This document shows positions 8,310-17,090 of a stretch of DNA of 64,000 nt, one piece after another (position 1 is the first letter of the stretch; each line of letters opens with the position of its first letter). The stretch covers positions 9,585-73,584 of the forward strand of contig DIZC01000107.1 of the NCBI GenBank assembly GCA_002429315.1, in the 5' to 3' direction. Origin of the DNA: Alphaproteobacteria bacterium UBA6038. GTDB lineage: Bacteria > Pseudomonadota > Alphaproteobacteria > Micropepsales > Micropepsaceae. Under the pieces are notes generated by a model. It was given only the letters and a program-made list of their open reading frames with translations, was not told the origin of the DNA and searched no databases. The translations under genes and the position numbers were made by a program.

Positions 8310-8810
8310 TTGCCGCGCAGGTGTAGGCTCCCATGGCGAATCGATGATGACGGTATGCGGCGGGTAGAGCCCCACGTGCGAGTACACTGGCGGCGTCTGG
8401 AACAGGGTGACCCCGGTCTCCATGCAACGCGCGTCTTGTATGCCATGCAGCATCGCAAATCGCGGCGCTTGCTCTATCTTGGCAAGGCCGATTTCCAGAC
8501 GGTAGCGGAACGGCTGAGATGTCGATCGAAGCTCGGCGTGTGGGCGCGCATTGAAGACGAGCTCGGATACGTCCCCGACTGCACGGCCTTGCTAGGTGAA
8601 TTTGAGGTCGCTCCCGGCGTTCGGCTGACTCAGCAAATGCTATCCGATACCGAAAGCCTATTGATTATGGGGGAGGACACGCCCGGCAACCGGCAGTGCC
8701 GCCGTGGCCGCATCACACGGCCCGGCTTGTGTGTGGCGTGTCTTGGCCAATGGCCTGGCCGCGCTCGTTCCTATCTCGACAACGATTTCGACGACGAAAT
8801 CTTCGACTAA
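8310..8810 (+). CDS. GIY-YIG-like nuclease family protein, copy 2
   Basis: A 166-residue paralogue of the 7263 gene with the same RVLYAM, LLYLGKA, downstream arginine and E...P.GN features and the Cys-containing tail. It is the first gene inside the left end of the mobile element, whereas copy 1 lies outside it. The start shown is TTG at 8310. ATG at 8355 is an alternative that aligns with a GTG in copy 1. As with copy 1, a small reverse-strand gene ends just downstream. Interval 8015-8309 contains the att arm sites and no other gene that I can support. Confidence 0.6.
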   Translation: MPRRCRLPWRIDDDGMRRVEPHVRVHWRRLEQGDPGLHATRVLYAMQHRKSRRLLYLGKADFQTVAERLRCRSKLGVWARIEDELGYVPDCTALLGEFEVAPGVRLTQQMLSDTESLLIMGEDTPGNRQCRRGRITRPGLCVACLGQWPGRARSYLDNDFDDEIFD

Positions 8811-8911
8811 TTCGCTGGCGAACGCCTGCCCATATCTAAACGGTGCTTGAGATCGGCGGAGACCCGCTGGTGGCGATGTTGATCATCACCACCACGGCAT
8901 GAGGGGGCAGG

Positions 8912-9124
8912 TCAATCTTGCTTGTCGATGATGTTGAACAAGATGGGTTGCGCGTAGCGCCCTGCGGCTGTCCGCTGGCTGGTCGGCCGTGCATCCTCAA
9001 TGAGTCGGAACAGGGTTGGCTGCTTGGCCTTTGCCTCGGCGAGTTTCTGCTCGCGGCGCGCTTTGAGAATGTCCCGCCAGAGATACCGCTTCCCGTCGAT
9101 GATGATGGTGCTGTTCCTTGCCAC
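8912..9124 (-). CDS. Small conserved-looking basic protein, unknown function
   Basis: A 70-residue protein starting with GTG at 9124 behind AAGGGAA. It begins VARNSTIIIDGKRYLWRDIL, continues with a charged helix (ARREQKLAEAKAKQ) and ends with short LF-containing motifs (PTLFRLIED, QPILFNIID). I do not recognise a function. The frame is open further upstream to 9439, but that part is Arg/Pro-rich and looks non-coding. It converges on the GIY-YIG gene, an arrangement whose remnant also survives at 7858. Confidence 0.5.
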   Translation of the reverse strand: MARNSTIIIDGKRYLWRDILKARREQKLAEAKAKQPTLFRLIEDARPTSQRTAAGRYAQPILFNIIDKQD

Positions 9125-9166
9125 TTCCCTTGCCCTTTCGGGTTCAGCTTGCGCCTGAACCCCTGC

Positions 9167-9308
9167 CCGTCGGCGAGACCGGGGGTAGCAAGCGCAAGGG
9201 CGACGGCGGCGAGGGGGATCACCCGTTCTGCACAAGCGAAGCGCGGAAGAATGGGGAAACGACGCCAAAGGCGTAGCGCATCCTTGCGCGCGCGAGGGGC
9301 AGCGCCCT
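9167..9308. repeat. Upstream repeat R2, related to 5107-5215
   Basis: Shares ordered blocks with R1 (GTCGGCGAGA, GGATCA, GAAACGACGCC, GCGCGAGGGGCAGCGCCC), with an extra insertion near 9185-9215. It lies about 160 bp before the nuclease-like/TPR gene, as R1 does before the NACHT gene. Confidence 0.6.
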
Positions 9309-9469
9309 AAGAATTTCCTTCCGTAAGGTCGCTTGGCGCACTCTGCGCTCGTCTTGGTCTTGACGGCGATGGGGCCGCAGCCCTTCACTATCCATGCAAT
9401 ATTTTTAGTGCCAAGCCAGCTTAGATTATCTCCGATCATCTGGTTTCCACAGCTTCGTCAGGCCTAGTC

Positions 9470-12403
9470 GTGAACCGACAAGTCGATGCTTACTATGTGC
9501 TGAAATTCGAGAATGCCTTTCTCTCGTCAAAGGGAGCGGCATTTCAGGATTTGTTTTTGGCAATCATGTCCAAGGCCTACCCAGACGATTTCATCGCCTG
9601 TAGGCCCTGGGGCCGTTCAGGCGATAGAAAGAACGATGGCTTTCTGAAATCCGCTCGCACTCTATTTCAGGTGTACGCACCTAACGAAATGCGCGAGGCC
9701 GACACGGTTAAAAAGATCAATGAGGATTTCCAAGAGGCATTGCCCCATTGGCGGGAACATTTTGACTCTTGGGTCTTTGTCCATAATTCACGCTCGGGGT
9801 TACCACCCGCTGTAGAAAAGAAGCTGCTCGATCTAGGCATCGCTCATCCAGAAATCCGGGTTGGTCATTGGAGCTACGAAGAGCTGCTCAGCCGGTTCAG
9901 AGAGCTTCCGATCGAGGCCATGATCTCTCTCTACGGGGCCGCCCCGATCGACGATCCACAACATATTGCCTTCGTTGGCAAGCTGAACCTCGCGCATGAT
10001 CTGTGGGATGACGGCAAAGAAACTCAGGCGATAGCAGAATTGAAGGAAGCGCTTTCAATAGCGAGAGCCGCAAACAATGAAAAGGACGAGGTGGAGGTCT
10101 TAGTCTCTCTTGCGCTGGCTTGTAGTGCTCGCAGAAACGCGTCAGCCGAGGACTACCTAGCTGAGGCAGCGCGGAAGTTCGACAAACTAGAATCTGTGGC
10201 TACAAAGATACTCTTCTATCGGGCCAAAGCCGCGTCGCAGAACACGGAACGAAATAGAGCTGACGCCACGGAAACGCTCCGGGAAGCAGTCGCGTCCGCA
10301 AGTGAATTTGCGGAAGATGAGAAAAGCCCCGAGGCAAACCAGCGTTGTGCGGCTCGTGCGTCTTTGGTGCACGAACTTTGCAATGATGAGAAATTTGACG
10401 ACGCGAAAGCGGTCCTTGTTGCATGTGAAGACTACGCGAGGACCTTCCCCGATGTGGTTAATGGGGAAGTGCTGCGAACCGCAATTGAAGCAGGAATACA
10501 CTACTCGGTGGCTACTAAGGACGAAGATGGGGTCACAAGGCGAATAGCGGAATTGGAAAACGCCTGTTCCTCCGGCCGTCAAGCGGCAAGAGCGGCGGAA
10601 CAGCTTATGAACATGTCGAATAGGCTGTCACACCATGGCAGCCATCGAACAGCGCTGTGCGCCGTACAAGCTTCCATACGCCTAGCGGAGAAAGGTGACG
10701 GAGGCGGTTCACGATTCCTTGTGGGCATCTTGTATACCGAAGCAGCAATGCTTTTCCGATTGGGCGATCTAGCGGTAGCGAAGCGGAAGGCGCAAGCGTT
10801 ATTGGATGTGTGCAAGCTGCCGGATGACGCTTTGATTCACAGCGCCGTAAACCAATTGATTGCGCAAATTGACCGTGAGACAGGCGACAGCGATAGCGCA
10901 GTGCGGTTGGCGCGGGAAGCGCTCAAACACGCGGGGGGCGAACCGAAAAGTGTCGCGTTTGCAAAGATGGGATTGGCAATAGCTTTGGGTGACAACGGTC
11001 AAACAGAAGAAGCCCTAGTGCAGGTACGGGAGGCAGCGCTTCTCATCGAACGTGAGGAACCCTCCCGCGAGTCTCTCGACATTTATGCGCAGATGGCCAA
11101 CTACGCGTCCCAGCTCGGCTTGCAGGCAATAAGCGACGAAGCCTGTGCAAAAATTGAAGGCTTTCCGGACAAACATGAAGTTGTGAGATCGGAGAGAACG
11201 CGTGTACGTGCGCGTGTGGCGTTGAACCAAGAAATGCATCGCAGGTTGCTCAGTATTTCAGAGCGAGCAGTGCCGAGCGATGAGCTGGACTCGGCTAAGG
11301 CGTCATCCCTTGCTGAAGCCAACAGCGCTGTGCTTAGCCAGCTTATTAGCTGGTGGGATGACATTTTGAATTCTGAACCGGGTTACTTGGAGGGCGCCTA
11401 TGAAGCTTGGGGGAGCGAGCACCTAGCAAGGCTCGCGCGTAATGCAAAACAGTATCCTAACAGCTTCAACGTCCTGCTCGAAGTACGAAGCCTGGCAGAC
11501 GTGAAGCAGGCCGTGCGGATGTGGGGATTGTACGCGGATTTCCTTGTTCTTCTGTGGAAAGGGACAACCCAACCGGGTCCCTCGAGAATCGTAGTACCGC
11601 TCGACTATAAAGCCAAAGGCGTGGGGAGCTACATACTCTTTGCCGGAACGGTGCTGAGCAATCCCGCCGGCCGAAAGTGGGTTATGGGGCTGAGTCAGCT
11701 CCAGACCCTTCCACGAGATGTGATCCTCTTTCTGGCAACGGAAGCTCGCGAACTAGTCAAGTCCGGTCGGTTAATCGTTGCTCCAGCAGCGGGTGTTGGT
11801 TGCGTTAATCCTGGTCACGGACCTTTCGAACAATTGTTTGCCGAGGCTTGCAACGCAATTCCGAATGTTCGCGCGGCTGGAGCCATTGGAAGCGCTATTG
11901 GCAATATACCCTATTCGCCCGACGCGCCGTTCGAACTCATTGCCGAGATCGCGGAGTCAGAGGCTGACAGCTTGAGGAAATTGCGACTCTTGCTATTGAA
12001 GCGCAGCCGACTGCTCACTCCTCAATCGGATGTCGCTGGCGACGCTCGGGTATTATCGTACGAGATAGACGACGCACTGCGAAATCTCGGCGACCGACAG
12101 CGGACGGTAATGGACCGGAAAGGACTGACAAACCGTGACGAACCGGTGCTCGGTTCAACGACGAAGTTCCGAGTGGATAGCGGTTTTCTAGGTGGCGACT
12201 GCGAGACTTCGCCTTATGCGCCATTATTCTTGCTTCATTCACTAGGCTATGGCTGGCGGGTCGAACAAGCGGCGCCGTCAGGGCCGGGAGGAAGATACGC
12301 GCCTAGCACTCATGAGTCGATTGGGCATTGGCTGATCCCGGAGGATAGTGATTGGAGGATGGCCGTCTTGGAGGCGGATGAAGCTGGTTCGGCGAATGAC
12401 TAG
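9470..12403 (+). CDS. Restriction-endonuclease-like N-terminus with TPR array, unknown large protein
   Basis: A 977-residue protein starting with GTG at 9470. Residues 14-71 (FQDLFLAIM, WGRSGDRKNDGF, then TLFQVYAP) match the pattern of a divergent PD-(D/E)XK fold with D52/D56 and a QxY in place of ExK. From about 165 to 610 there are repeated Ala-rich helix pairs (for example AHDLWDDGKETQAIAELKEALSIARAA), typical of TPR repeats. The final 350 residues are not recognised. No NTPase motif is visible. By context beside defence genes, and by the similar upstream repeat, it could be a sensor-effector immune protein, but this is inference. No frameshifts are seen. Confidence 0.6.
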   Translation: MNRQVDAYYVLKFENAFLSSKGAAFQDLFLAIMSKAYPDDFIACRPWGRSGDRKNDGFLKSARTLFQVYAPNEMREADTVKKINEDFQEALPHWREHFDSWVFVHNSRSGLPPAVEKKLLDLGIAHPEIRVGHWSYEELLSRFRELPIEAMISLYGAAPIDDPQHIAFVGKLNLAHDLWDDGKETQAIAELKEALSIARAANNEKDEVEVLVSLALACSARRNASAEDYLAEAARKFDKLESVATKILFYRAKAASQNTERNRADATETLREAVASASEFAEDEKSPEANQRCAARASLVHELCNDEKFDDAKAVLVACEDYARTFPDVVNGEVLRTAIEAGIHYSVATKDEDGVTRRIAELENACSSGRQAARAAEQLMNMSNRLSHHGSHRTALCAVQASIRLAEKGDGGGSRFLVGILYTEAAMLFRLGDLAVAKRKAQALLDVCKLPDDALIHSAVNQLIAQIDRETGDSDSAVRLAREALKHAGGEPKSVAFAKMGLAIALGDNGQTEEALVQVREAALLIEREEPSRESLDIYAQMANYASQLGLQAISDEACAKIEGFPDKHEVVRSERTRVRARVALNQEMHRRLLSISERAVPSDELDSAKASSLAEANSAVLSQLISWWDDILNSEPGYLEGAYEAWGSEHLARLARNAKQYPNSFNVLLEVRSLADVKQAVRMWGLYADFLVLLWKGTTQPGPSRIVVPLDYKAKGVGSYILFAGTVLSNPAGRKWVMGLSQLQTLPRDVILFLATEARELVKSGRLIVAPAAGVGCVNPGHGPFEQLFAEACNAIPNVRAAGAIGSAIGNIPYSPDAPFELIAEIAESEADSLRKLRLLLLKRSRLLTPQSDVAGDARVLSYEIDDALRNLGDRQRTVMDRKGLTNRDEPVLGSTTKFRVDSGFLGGDCETSPYAPLFLLHSLGYGWRVEQAAPSGPGGRYAPSTHESIGHWLIPEDSDWRMAVLEADEAGSAND

Positions 12404-12591
12404 TCCTGCCAAAAAATCACAGTGGATGTCGGCAACGTGGGGCCTCCACGACGCGACCGTTAATTTCCTCGAAGAAGCGTTTGACCAGATCGTCCTCCAT
12501 GTCGCGGCGGACCCGGATGAGACTGGTTGCCGTCTCTCGTGCGCCGGTTTGAGGTTGCTTTCGCTTCGCGTTGGGCGACATTTTACTGATG

Positions 12592-13206
12592 GTACGCGCG
12601 ATAGATTACGCGGCGAAGGAGCATGCCTTCCGGCGTATTGGGATGCCGGAATGCCTGCACGTGCCGGTCGCGGCCGTGGACGAAAGCGCGATACGTACCT
12701 ACATCGGCGAAATCGTCCAACCTTTAGGGCGAGGAATGCCGCGGGGGGCGCTCCTGGTTCACATCGATGAACCGCCTCTCCGGGACGACAGGCTGCCCAT
12801 TTGGGATCGAGAGGAATCGCGCATCTTCTACCAGCGGCAACAAGTCTGGGTTCGGATTGAGTACACACGCTATCGTCAAGCGTATCGCAAGGCGTTTCCC
12901 CTTGAAGACCTCACCGACAAGATTCTGAGCCACTGTATGAATCGGCGCGCAGCGGCGCTGAAGGGATTTCACTACGTGCGCATCGTTCCCGTCACGCGCA
13001 GCGCCAACTCGAGCAGCGCGTTTTCCGAAGGGTGGGGGGTGGCGGGTTATCGCAAGGCCACGGAACTTGCGGCCTTTAAGCAACGTGGGTTAGCCATTCA
13101 ATACGCCGACCTTCCGGACTTGATGCTGATGCTGGATATGAAGGTTGGGGGCGGAATCATGTCCGCCGTCAACGCGGCGCAAAAATTGATCCGGGCGCGG
13201 GAGTAG
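12592..13206 (+). CDS. Hypothetical protein
   Basis: About 204 residues, mixed alpha/beta in appearance, with balanced codon use. It contains no motif that I recognise; notable stretches are VPVAAVDESAIRTYIGEIVQ and GFHYVRIVPVTRSANSSSAFSEGWG. A TTG at 12571 is an alternative start. The 190 bp before it contain another short open stretch (from about 12396) that reads as plausible protein in a different frame, so an undetected small gene or a frameshift there cannot be excluded. It precedes the methylase cluster. Confidence 0.5.
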   Translation, partial: VRAIDYAAKEHAFRRIGMPECLHVPVAAVDESAIRTYIGEIVQPLGRGMPRGALLVHIDEPPLRDDRLPIWDREESRIFYQRQQVWVRIEYTRYRQAYRKAFPLEDLTDKILSHCMNRRAAALKGFHYVRIVPVTRSANSSSAFSEGWGVAGYRKATELAAFKQRGLAIQYADLPDLMLMLDMKVGGGIMSAVNAAQKLIRARE

Positions 13207-13242
13207 AGCACCAAGCCGCGCGGCTGGGGAAGCAGCCTTGTG

Positions 13243-13270
13243 TTGCTCTCTCAGTAAACCTTGTTATCAT
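13243..13270 (+). promoter_or_regulatory. Promoter of the RHH-methylase cluster
   Basis: TTGCTC (13243-13248), a 16-bp spacer and TATCAT (13265-13270) lie so close to the ATG at 13277 that transcription would begin at or next to the start codon, giving a leaderless message. The palindrome ATCATGAT overlaps the -10 box and could be the operator of the downstream ribbon-helix-helix protein. Confidence 0.4.
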
Positions 13271-13276
13271 GATCTA

Positions 13277-13483
13277 ATGAAACGTGGCGGGAACCGCGAG
13301 CGGAAAATCGTCTCAGGCGAAGACACGCTTCAAATTACCGTTCCGAAGATCACGAAGAAGAATCTTAGAATTCGTGCTGCGGAAAGCGGCGACCCGATGC
13401 GAGTGATCGTGTTGCGTGCGCTTGCGGAAGCCGGAATCGAGGTCCCGGGAGAGGAGTTGCAGGATCGGAGGAAAGCGAAGTGA
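13277..13483 (+). CDS. Ribbon-helix-helix-like small DNA-binding protein
   Basis: A 68-residue basic protein. The segment LQITVPKITKKNLRIRAAE (a strand then a helix), followed by a second helix (MRVIVLRALAEAG), fits the beta-alpha-alpha ribbon-helix-helix fold used by small autoregulators and partition factors. Its TGA overlaps the GTG of the methylase gene (GTGA), so it is translationally coupled to it. It may act as the controller of the restriction cluster, although a C-protein role has not been shown for this fold here. Confidence 0.6.
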   Translation: MKRGGNRERKIVSGEDTLQITVPKITKKNLRIRAAESGDPMRVIVLRALAEAGIEVPGEELQDRRKAK

Positions 13484-14583
13484 GAAGGGGCGCACAAAAG
13501 AAACATGTTGCTGATGGCACCGGTCCCCATCGCCGCGCCCGGCGACCGGTGGCGGACGTAGTCGATATCTTTTGCGGCGCAGGAGGATTGTCTCACGGCT
13601 TCGGCCAGCGAGGTTTCCATATCGCAGGTGGTTTCGATGTCGATGAAAGTTGCCGGTATGCGTTCGAGCACAACAACGGTGCTCCCTTCATTCGCCGAGA
13701 TGTGACCCTCCTCAAAGCGAAGGAGATAAATGCTCTGTTCACTCCGGGAAGAGCGCGGGTTCTCGTCGGATGCGCCCCCTGTCAGCCCTTCTCGACGTAC
13801 AATCAGAAGAATGACGATCCCAAATGGCAACTTCTCGCGCGATTTGGGCAGCTCGTATCCGAAGTCCGACCTGACGTGCTATCGATGGAAAACGTCCCTC
13901 GCCTGCTGACGTTTAGAGGCGGAGGGGTCTTTGAAGAATTCGTCAGCTCACTTGAGGCGAGTGGCTACTACGTCATTTGGGACGTGCTTTATGCTCCGGA
14001 TTTCGGACTCGCTCAAACACGCTCAAGGCTCGTGCTTCTGGCATCGCGACTTGGTCATATCGAACTCCCGAAACCGACTCATGTCGGTAGGCATCGAACG
14101 GTTCGACAGGAAATCGGCAAACTACCGTCACTGAAGCACGGCGAAGTATCGGCTCGCGACCCGCTTCATCGTGCCAGCAAGTTGTCGGATACGAATTTGC
14201 GGCGGATTTCAGGCGCACGCCCAGGAGGCACTTGGCGTGACTGGAACCGACGTCTCGTAGCCGATTGTCACAAAGTGCGCTCAGGAAAGGGATATTCCTC
14301 GGTCTATGGGCGAATGACCTGGGATGATCCATCACCTACGATCACGACACAGTTTTATGGCTTCGGTAACGGTCGCTTCGGTCATCCCGAACAGAATCGC
14401 GCATTGTCCTTGCGCGAGGGAGCGTTGCTACAGGGCTTCCCTCGGCATTATGAGTTCGTCGCGCCCGGTGAGCGAATCCATTTCAAGCGGGTGGGGCGCT
14501 TGATCGGGAATGCCGTTCCGGTCAGGCTAGCGAGTTCAATAGCGAGCGCGGTCAAGGCTCACATTGAGAACGTTCATGACTAA
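13480..14583 (+). CDS. dcm: DNA (cytosine-5-)-methyltransferase
   Basis: A 367-residue C5-cytosine methylase with motifs in order: AdoMet site VDIFCGAGGLSHGF (about 28-41), catalytic GCAPCQPFS with C101, ENVPRL (137-142), QTRSRLVLLA, PSPTITTQFYGFGNGRF and C-terminal IGNAVPVRLASSIA. It starts with GTG overlapping the preceding stop and overlaps the next gene by 8 bp, so the cluster is one operon. The target-recognition region lies between the QTRSR and PSPTIT motifs, and its specificity cannot be read. With the ATPase-nuclease and Vsr proteins it forms a restriction-type module. Confidence 0.93.
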   Translation: MRRGAQKKHVADGTGPHRRARRPVADVVDIFCGAGGLSHGFGQRGFHIAGGFDVDESCRYAFEHNNGAPFIRRDVTLLKAKEINALFTPGRARVLVGCAPCQPFSTYNQKNDDPKWQLLARFGQLVSEVRPDVLSMENVPRLLTFRGGGVFEEFVSSLEASGYYVIWDVLYAPDFGLAQTRSRLVLLASRLGHIELPKPTHVGRHRTVRQEIGKLPSLKHGEVSARDPLHRASKLSDTNLRRISGARPGGTWRDWNRRLVADCHKVRSGKGYSSVYGRMTWDDPSPTITTQFYGFGNGRFGHPEQNRALSLREGALLQGFPRHYEFVAPGERIHFKRVGRLIGNAVPVRLASSIASAVKAHIENVHD

Positions 14584-16585
14584 ACCGCAACCGCGCGAAT
14601 TGATGATGAGCATCAACCTCAATGCGCTGGAGCATTTGGGGATCAATCTCTACAGCAACATACCGGCCGTTTTGTCGGAGATTGTGGCCAACGCGTGGGA
14701 TGCTGACGCAAAGACGGTATCGATCACGCTGGACAAGGGTAGCGAGACGATCACCATCGAGGATACCGGTGTCGGTATGAATCGCGATGAAGTGATCGAC
14801 CGATTCCTGACGGTGGGTTTCAGGCGTCGCGACGAGTTGGGGGACAAGACACCTGGCGGGCGAAAGCCGATGGGACGGAAGGGCATCGGAAAGCTCTCCA
14901 TATTTTCCGTCGCTCAGGTTGCTCAGGTCTACACGACGCGAGCCGGAGAACGGACGGCGTTCGAAATGGACCGTGAAGTCATTCGAAAGGCGATCGCCGG
15001 CAACGGGCAGCCGACCTACAAGCCTAAGGAGCTGACCGAGTGGCCTAAGGACCTAAAGAAAGGAACCCGTATCATCCTGTCCGGCCTTTCGAAGTCCCTA
15101 TCGAGCATGACTTCGGAGGGCGTCAAGCGGCGCGTCGCGAGACGTTTTTCCGTCATCGGAGTGAAATTCGGCTTCAAGGTCGCGGTGGATGGGGAAGAGA
15201 TCACGCCGGAAGACCGCGGATATCATAACTTCATCGAATACCTTTGGACCTATGGCGGCCAAAGCGAGTTCGCAAAGACGTGCAAGCATCTTGAGCGTAC
15301 GGCAGAAAGCCGGTCCAGCGTGATTCAGGCTGAACTCAAGAAAGCTGGAATTAGCCTTTCGGGATGGATCGGCACCGTCTCAAACCCCAGTCAGCTAAAG
15401 GATGAGGAAGGCGATAACCTCAATCGGCTCGCGATCTTCATGCGCGGGAAAATGGCGCAGGAGGACATTCTGGATAGTTTCGGGCAGAAGGAAATCTATG
15501 CAGACTACGTCGTGGGCGAATTGCATTGTGAAGAGCTGGACGACACCAAGAAAACCGATATCGCGACGAGCAGTCGGCAATCCTTGAAGGAGGACGATCC
15601 GCGGTTCGAAGGGCTCAAGAAAATCGTTCTGTCGGAACTCCGTTATGTCGCGGGCAAATGGAGCGACTGGCGGCGCGCCGATGGGGCCAAGGCCGCCGCT
15701 GCGGTTCCAGCAGTATCCAAGTGGTTGGAAAATCTTACGGGAGAGACGAAGAAGAAGGCCGAACGTTGGATTGGAAGGTTAAACACGATCCGCTCCCCGG
15801 ACGAGTCCGACAAAAAGGAACTGTTGAAGTCGATGATCCTGGCGTTCGAGAGTTATCGGCGAAAAGAGGAACTGGACAAGCTCGACAACCTGTCCGACGA
15901 GAGCCTCGACGAAATTCTCGGCATCTTCCACAGCATCGATGACCTTGAATTAAGCTACTACGGTCAAATCGTCCGTATGCGAGTCAACGTCATCAAGACT
16001 CTTCAGACGAAATTGAAGGCGAACGACAAGGAACTAATACTGCGAGGATACATATACGAGCACCTGTGGCTTCTCGATCCAGGTTGGGAGCGTACGAAAG
16101 GCAGCGAGCATGCCGAAACGTTGGTGAACAAGTTTCTCAAGGGGAATTCAGCAGCCCTCAAAGGCGCCGAAAAGAAAGCGAGAATCGACATCGGCTACCG
16201 CACCACGAGCGGGAAACATGTGATCGTGGAGCTGAAGCGAGCTTCCGTGGCTGTCCCCGTGGACGACCTGGTCAAGCAGGTCAGGAAGTATCGCGACGGT
16301 GCAAAGAAGATTCTTGAAAAGACGACATTCAAGGATTGGCCCATAGAAATCATCTGCTTGCTCGGCAAGCCGCCGCCCGAATGGAACGACGCGTCGGGCA
16401 CTGGACGAAAGGGTGTCGAGGCGAGTCTGAGGTCAGTTGACGCTCGGATTGTGTTTTACGACGAATTGCTGACAAACGCGCAACAAGCCTACGGCGACTA
16501 TTTGGAAGAGCATGTTAAAATCGACAAGTTATGGGGTGTCTTTGAAGCTATCGACGACTTTGAGCCGCCGAAAAAGAAGGCATAA
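14576..16585 (+). CDS. GHKL (MutL/HSP90-like) ATPase fused to a PD-(D/E)XK nuclease
   Basis: A 669-residue protein. The N-terminal GHKL ATPase shows the N-box EIVANAWDADA (35-45), G1 box EDTGVGM (62-68) and G2 box GRKGIGKLS (100-108). Near residues 535-555, DIGYRTTSGKHVIVELKRA supplies a D...ExK nuclease site. MORC/MutL-like ATPases of this sort, coded beside a cytosine methylase and a Vsr-like nuclease, are described by Iyer, Abhiman and Aravind as ATP-dependent restriction systems, often with a Z1 helicase. No Z1 gene is present here. The ATG at 14576 overlaps the methylase end. Confidence 0.85.
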   Translation: MTKPQPRELMMSINLNALEHLGINLYSNIPAVLSEIVANAWDADAKTVSITLDKGSETITIEDTGVGMNRDEVIDRFLTVGFRRRDELGDKTPGGRKPMGRKGIGKLSIFSVAQVAQVYTTRAGERTAFEMDREVIRKAIAGNGQPTYKPKELTEWPKDLKKGTRIILSGLSKSLSSMTSEGVKRRVARRFSVIGVKFGFKVAVDGEEITPEDRGYHNFIEYLWTYGGQSEFAKTCKHLERTAESRSSVIQAELKKAGISLSGWIGTVSNPSQLKDEEGDNLNRLAIFMRGKMAQEDILDSFGQKEIYADYVVGELHCEELDDTKKTDIATSSRQSLKEDDPRFEGLKKIVLSELRYVAGKWSDWRRADGAKAAAAVPAVSKWLENLTGETKKKAERWIGRLNTIRSPDESDKKELLKSMILAFESYRRKEELDKLDNLSDESLDEILGIFHSIDDLELSYYGQIVRMRVNVIKTLQTKLKANDKELILRGYIYEHLWLLDPGWERTKGSEHAETLVNKFLKGNSAALKGAEKKARIDIGYRTTSGKHVIVELKRASVAVPVDDLVKQVRKYRDGAKKILEKTTFKDWPIEIICLLGKPPPEWNDASGTGRKGVEASLRSVDARIVFYDELLTNAQQAYGDYLEEHVKIDKLWGVFEAIDDFEPPKKKA

Positions 16586-16616
16586 TGGATCCGGGACAAT
16601 CGATCCCACGCGAAGC

Positions 16617-17015
16617 ATGATAATGCGATCGGTGGGCCAGCATAATACGACGCCCGAGCTTGTAGTACGGCGCTTGTTACACGGGTTGGGATTCCGCTTC
16701 ACGTTGCATCGTAGTGATTTGCCCGGAACCCCGGATATCGTCTTGCCCAAATATCATGCTGTTGTGTTCGTGCATGGTTGCTTCTGGCATCGGCATAGGA
16801 AGTGCCCTAAGGCGACCATGCCCAAGAGCCGAGTTGAATTTTGGCGCGAGAAATTCGAGACGAATGTCAGGCGCGACAGGAATAACTCCGGATTGCTGCG
16901 GCGGAGTGGATGGCGCGTGCTTATCGTCTGGGAGTGTGAGACGCAGCAACCGGAAACATTGAAGCACAGACTATATGAACTGCTTTGCGGTGCGCACCTG
17001 GATTCGATTCTTTGA
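16617..17015 (+). CDS. vsr: Very short patch repair-type endonuclease (Vsr)
   Basis: A protein of 132 residues matching Vsr. The N-terminal MIMRSVGQHNTTPELVVRR, the metal-site region GTPDIVLPKYHAVVFVHGCFWHRH with its aspartate and histidines, the zinc cysteines, and EFWREKFETNVRRDRNN followed by GWRVLIVWECE are all present. Vsr nicks T:G mismatches formed by deamination of 5-methylcytosine. In restriction clusters a Vsr-like enzyme may instead act as the cleaving subunit. It starts about 30 bp after the ATPase gene. The frame extends upstream, but ATG 16617 gives the usual length. Confidence 0.9.
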   Translation: MIMRSVGQHNTTPELVVRRLLHGLGFRFTLHRSDLPGTPDIVLPKYHAVVFVHGCFWHRHRKCPKATMPKSRVEFWREKFETNVRRDRNNSGLLRRSGWRVLIVWECETQQPETLKHRLYELLCGAHLDSIL

Positions 17016-17090
17016 TGATGACGCGGTAAGAGTGGTTGCTGTCAGGCAATACGATGAACGGTGCGCGGCAATGCTACCAACGCTCCGACG

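Noticed and set aside
12396..12590. Possible small forward gene after the TPR gene
   Set aside because: Starts like protein (SATWGLHDATVNFLEEAFDQIVLHVAADP) but runs into Arg-rich shadow sequence; could be a real frameshifted piece, yet it cannot be supported alone.
12278..12868. Reverse-strand frame of 196 codons before the methylase cluster
   Set aside because: Low-complexity Arg/Pro-rich composition and overlap with two better forward genes.
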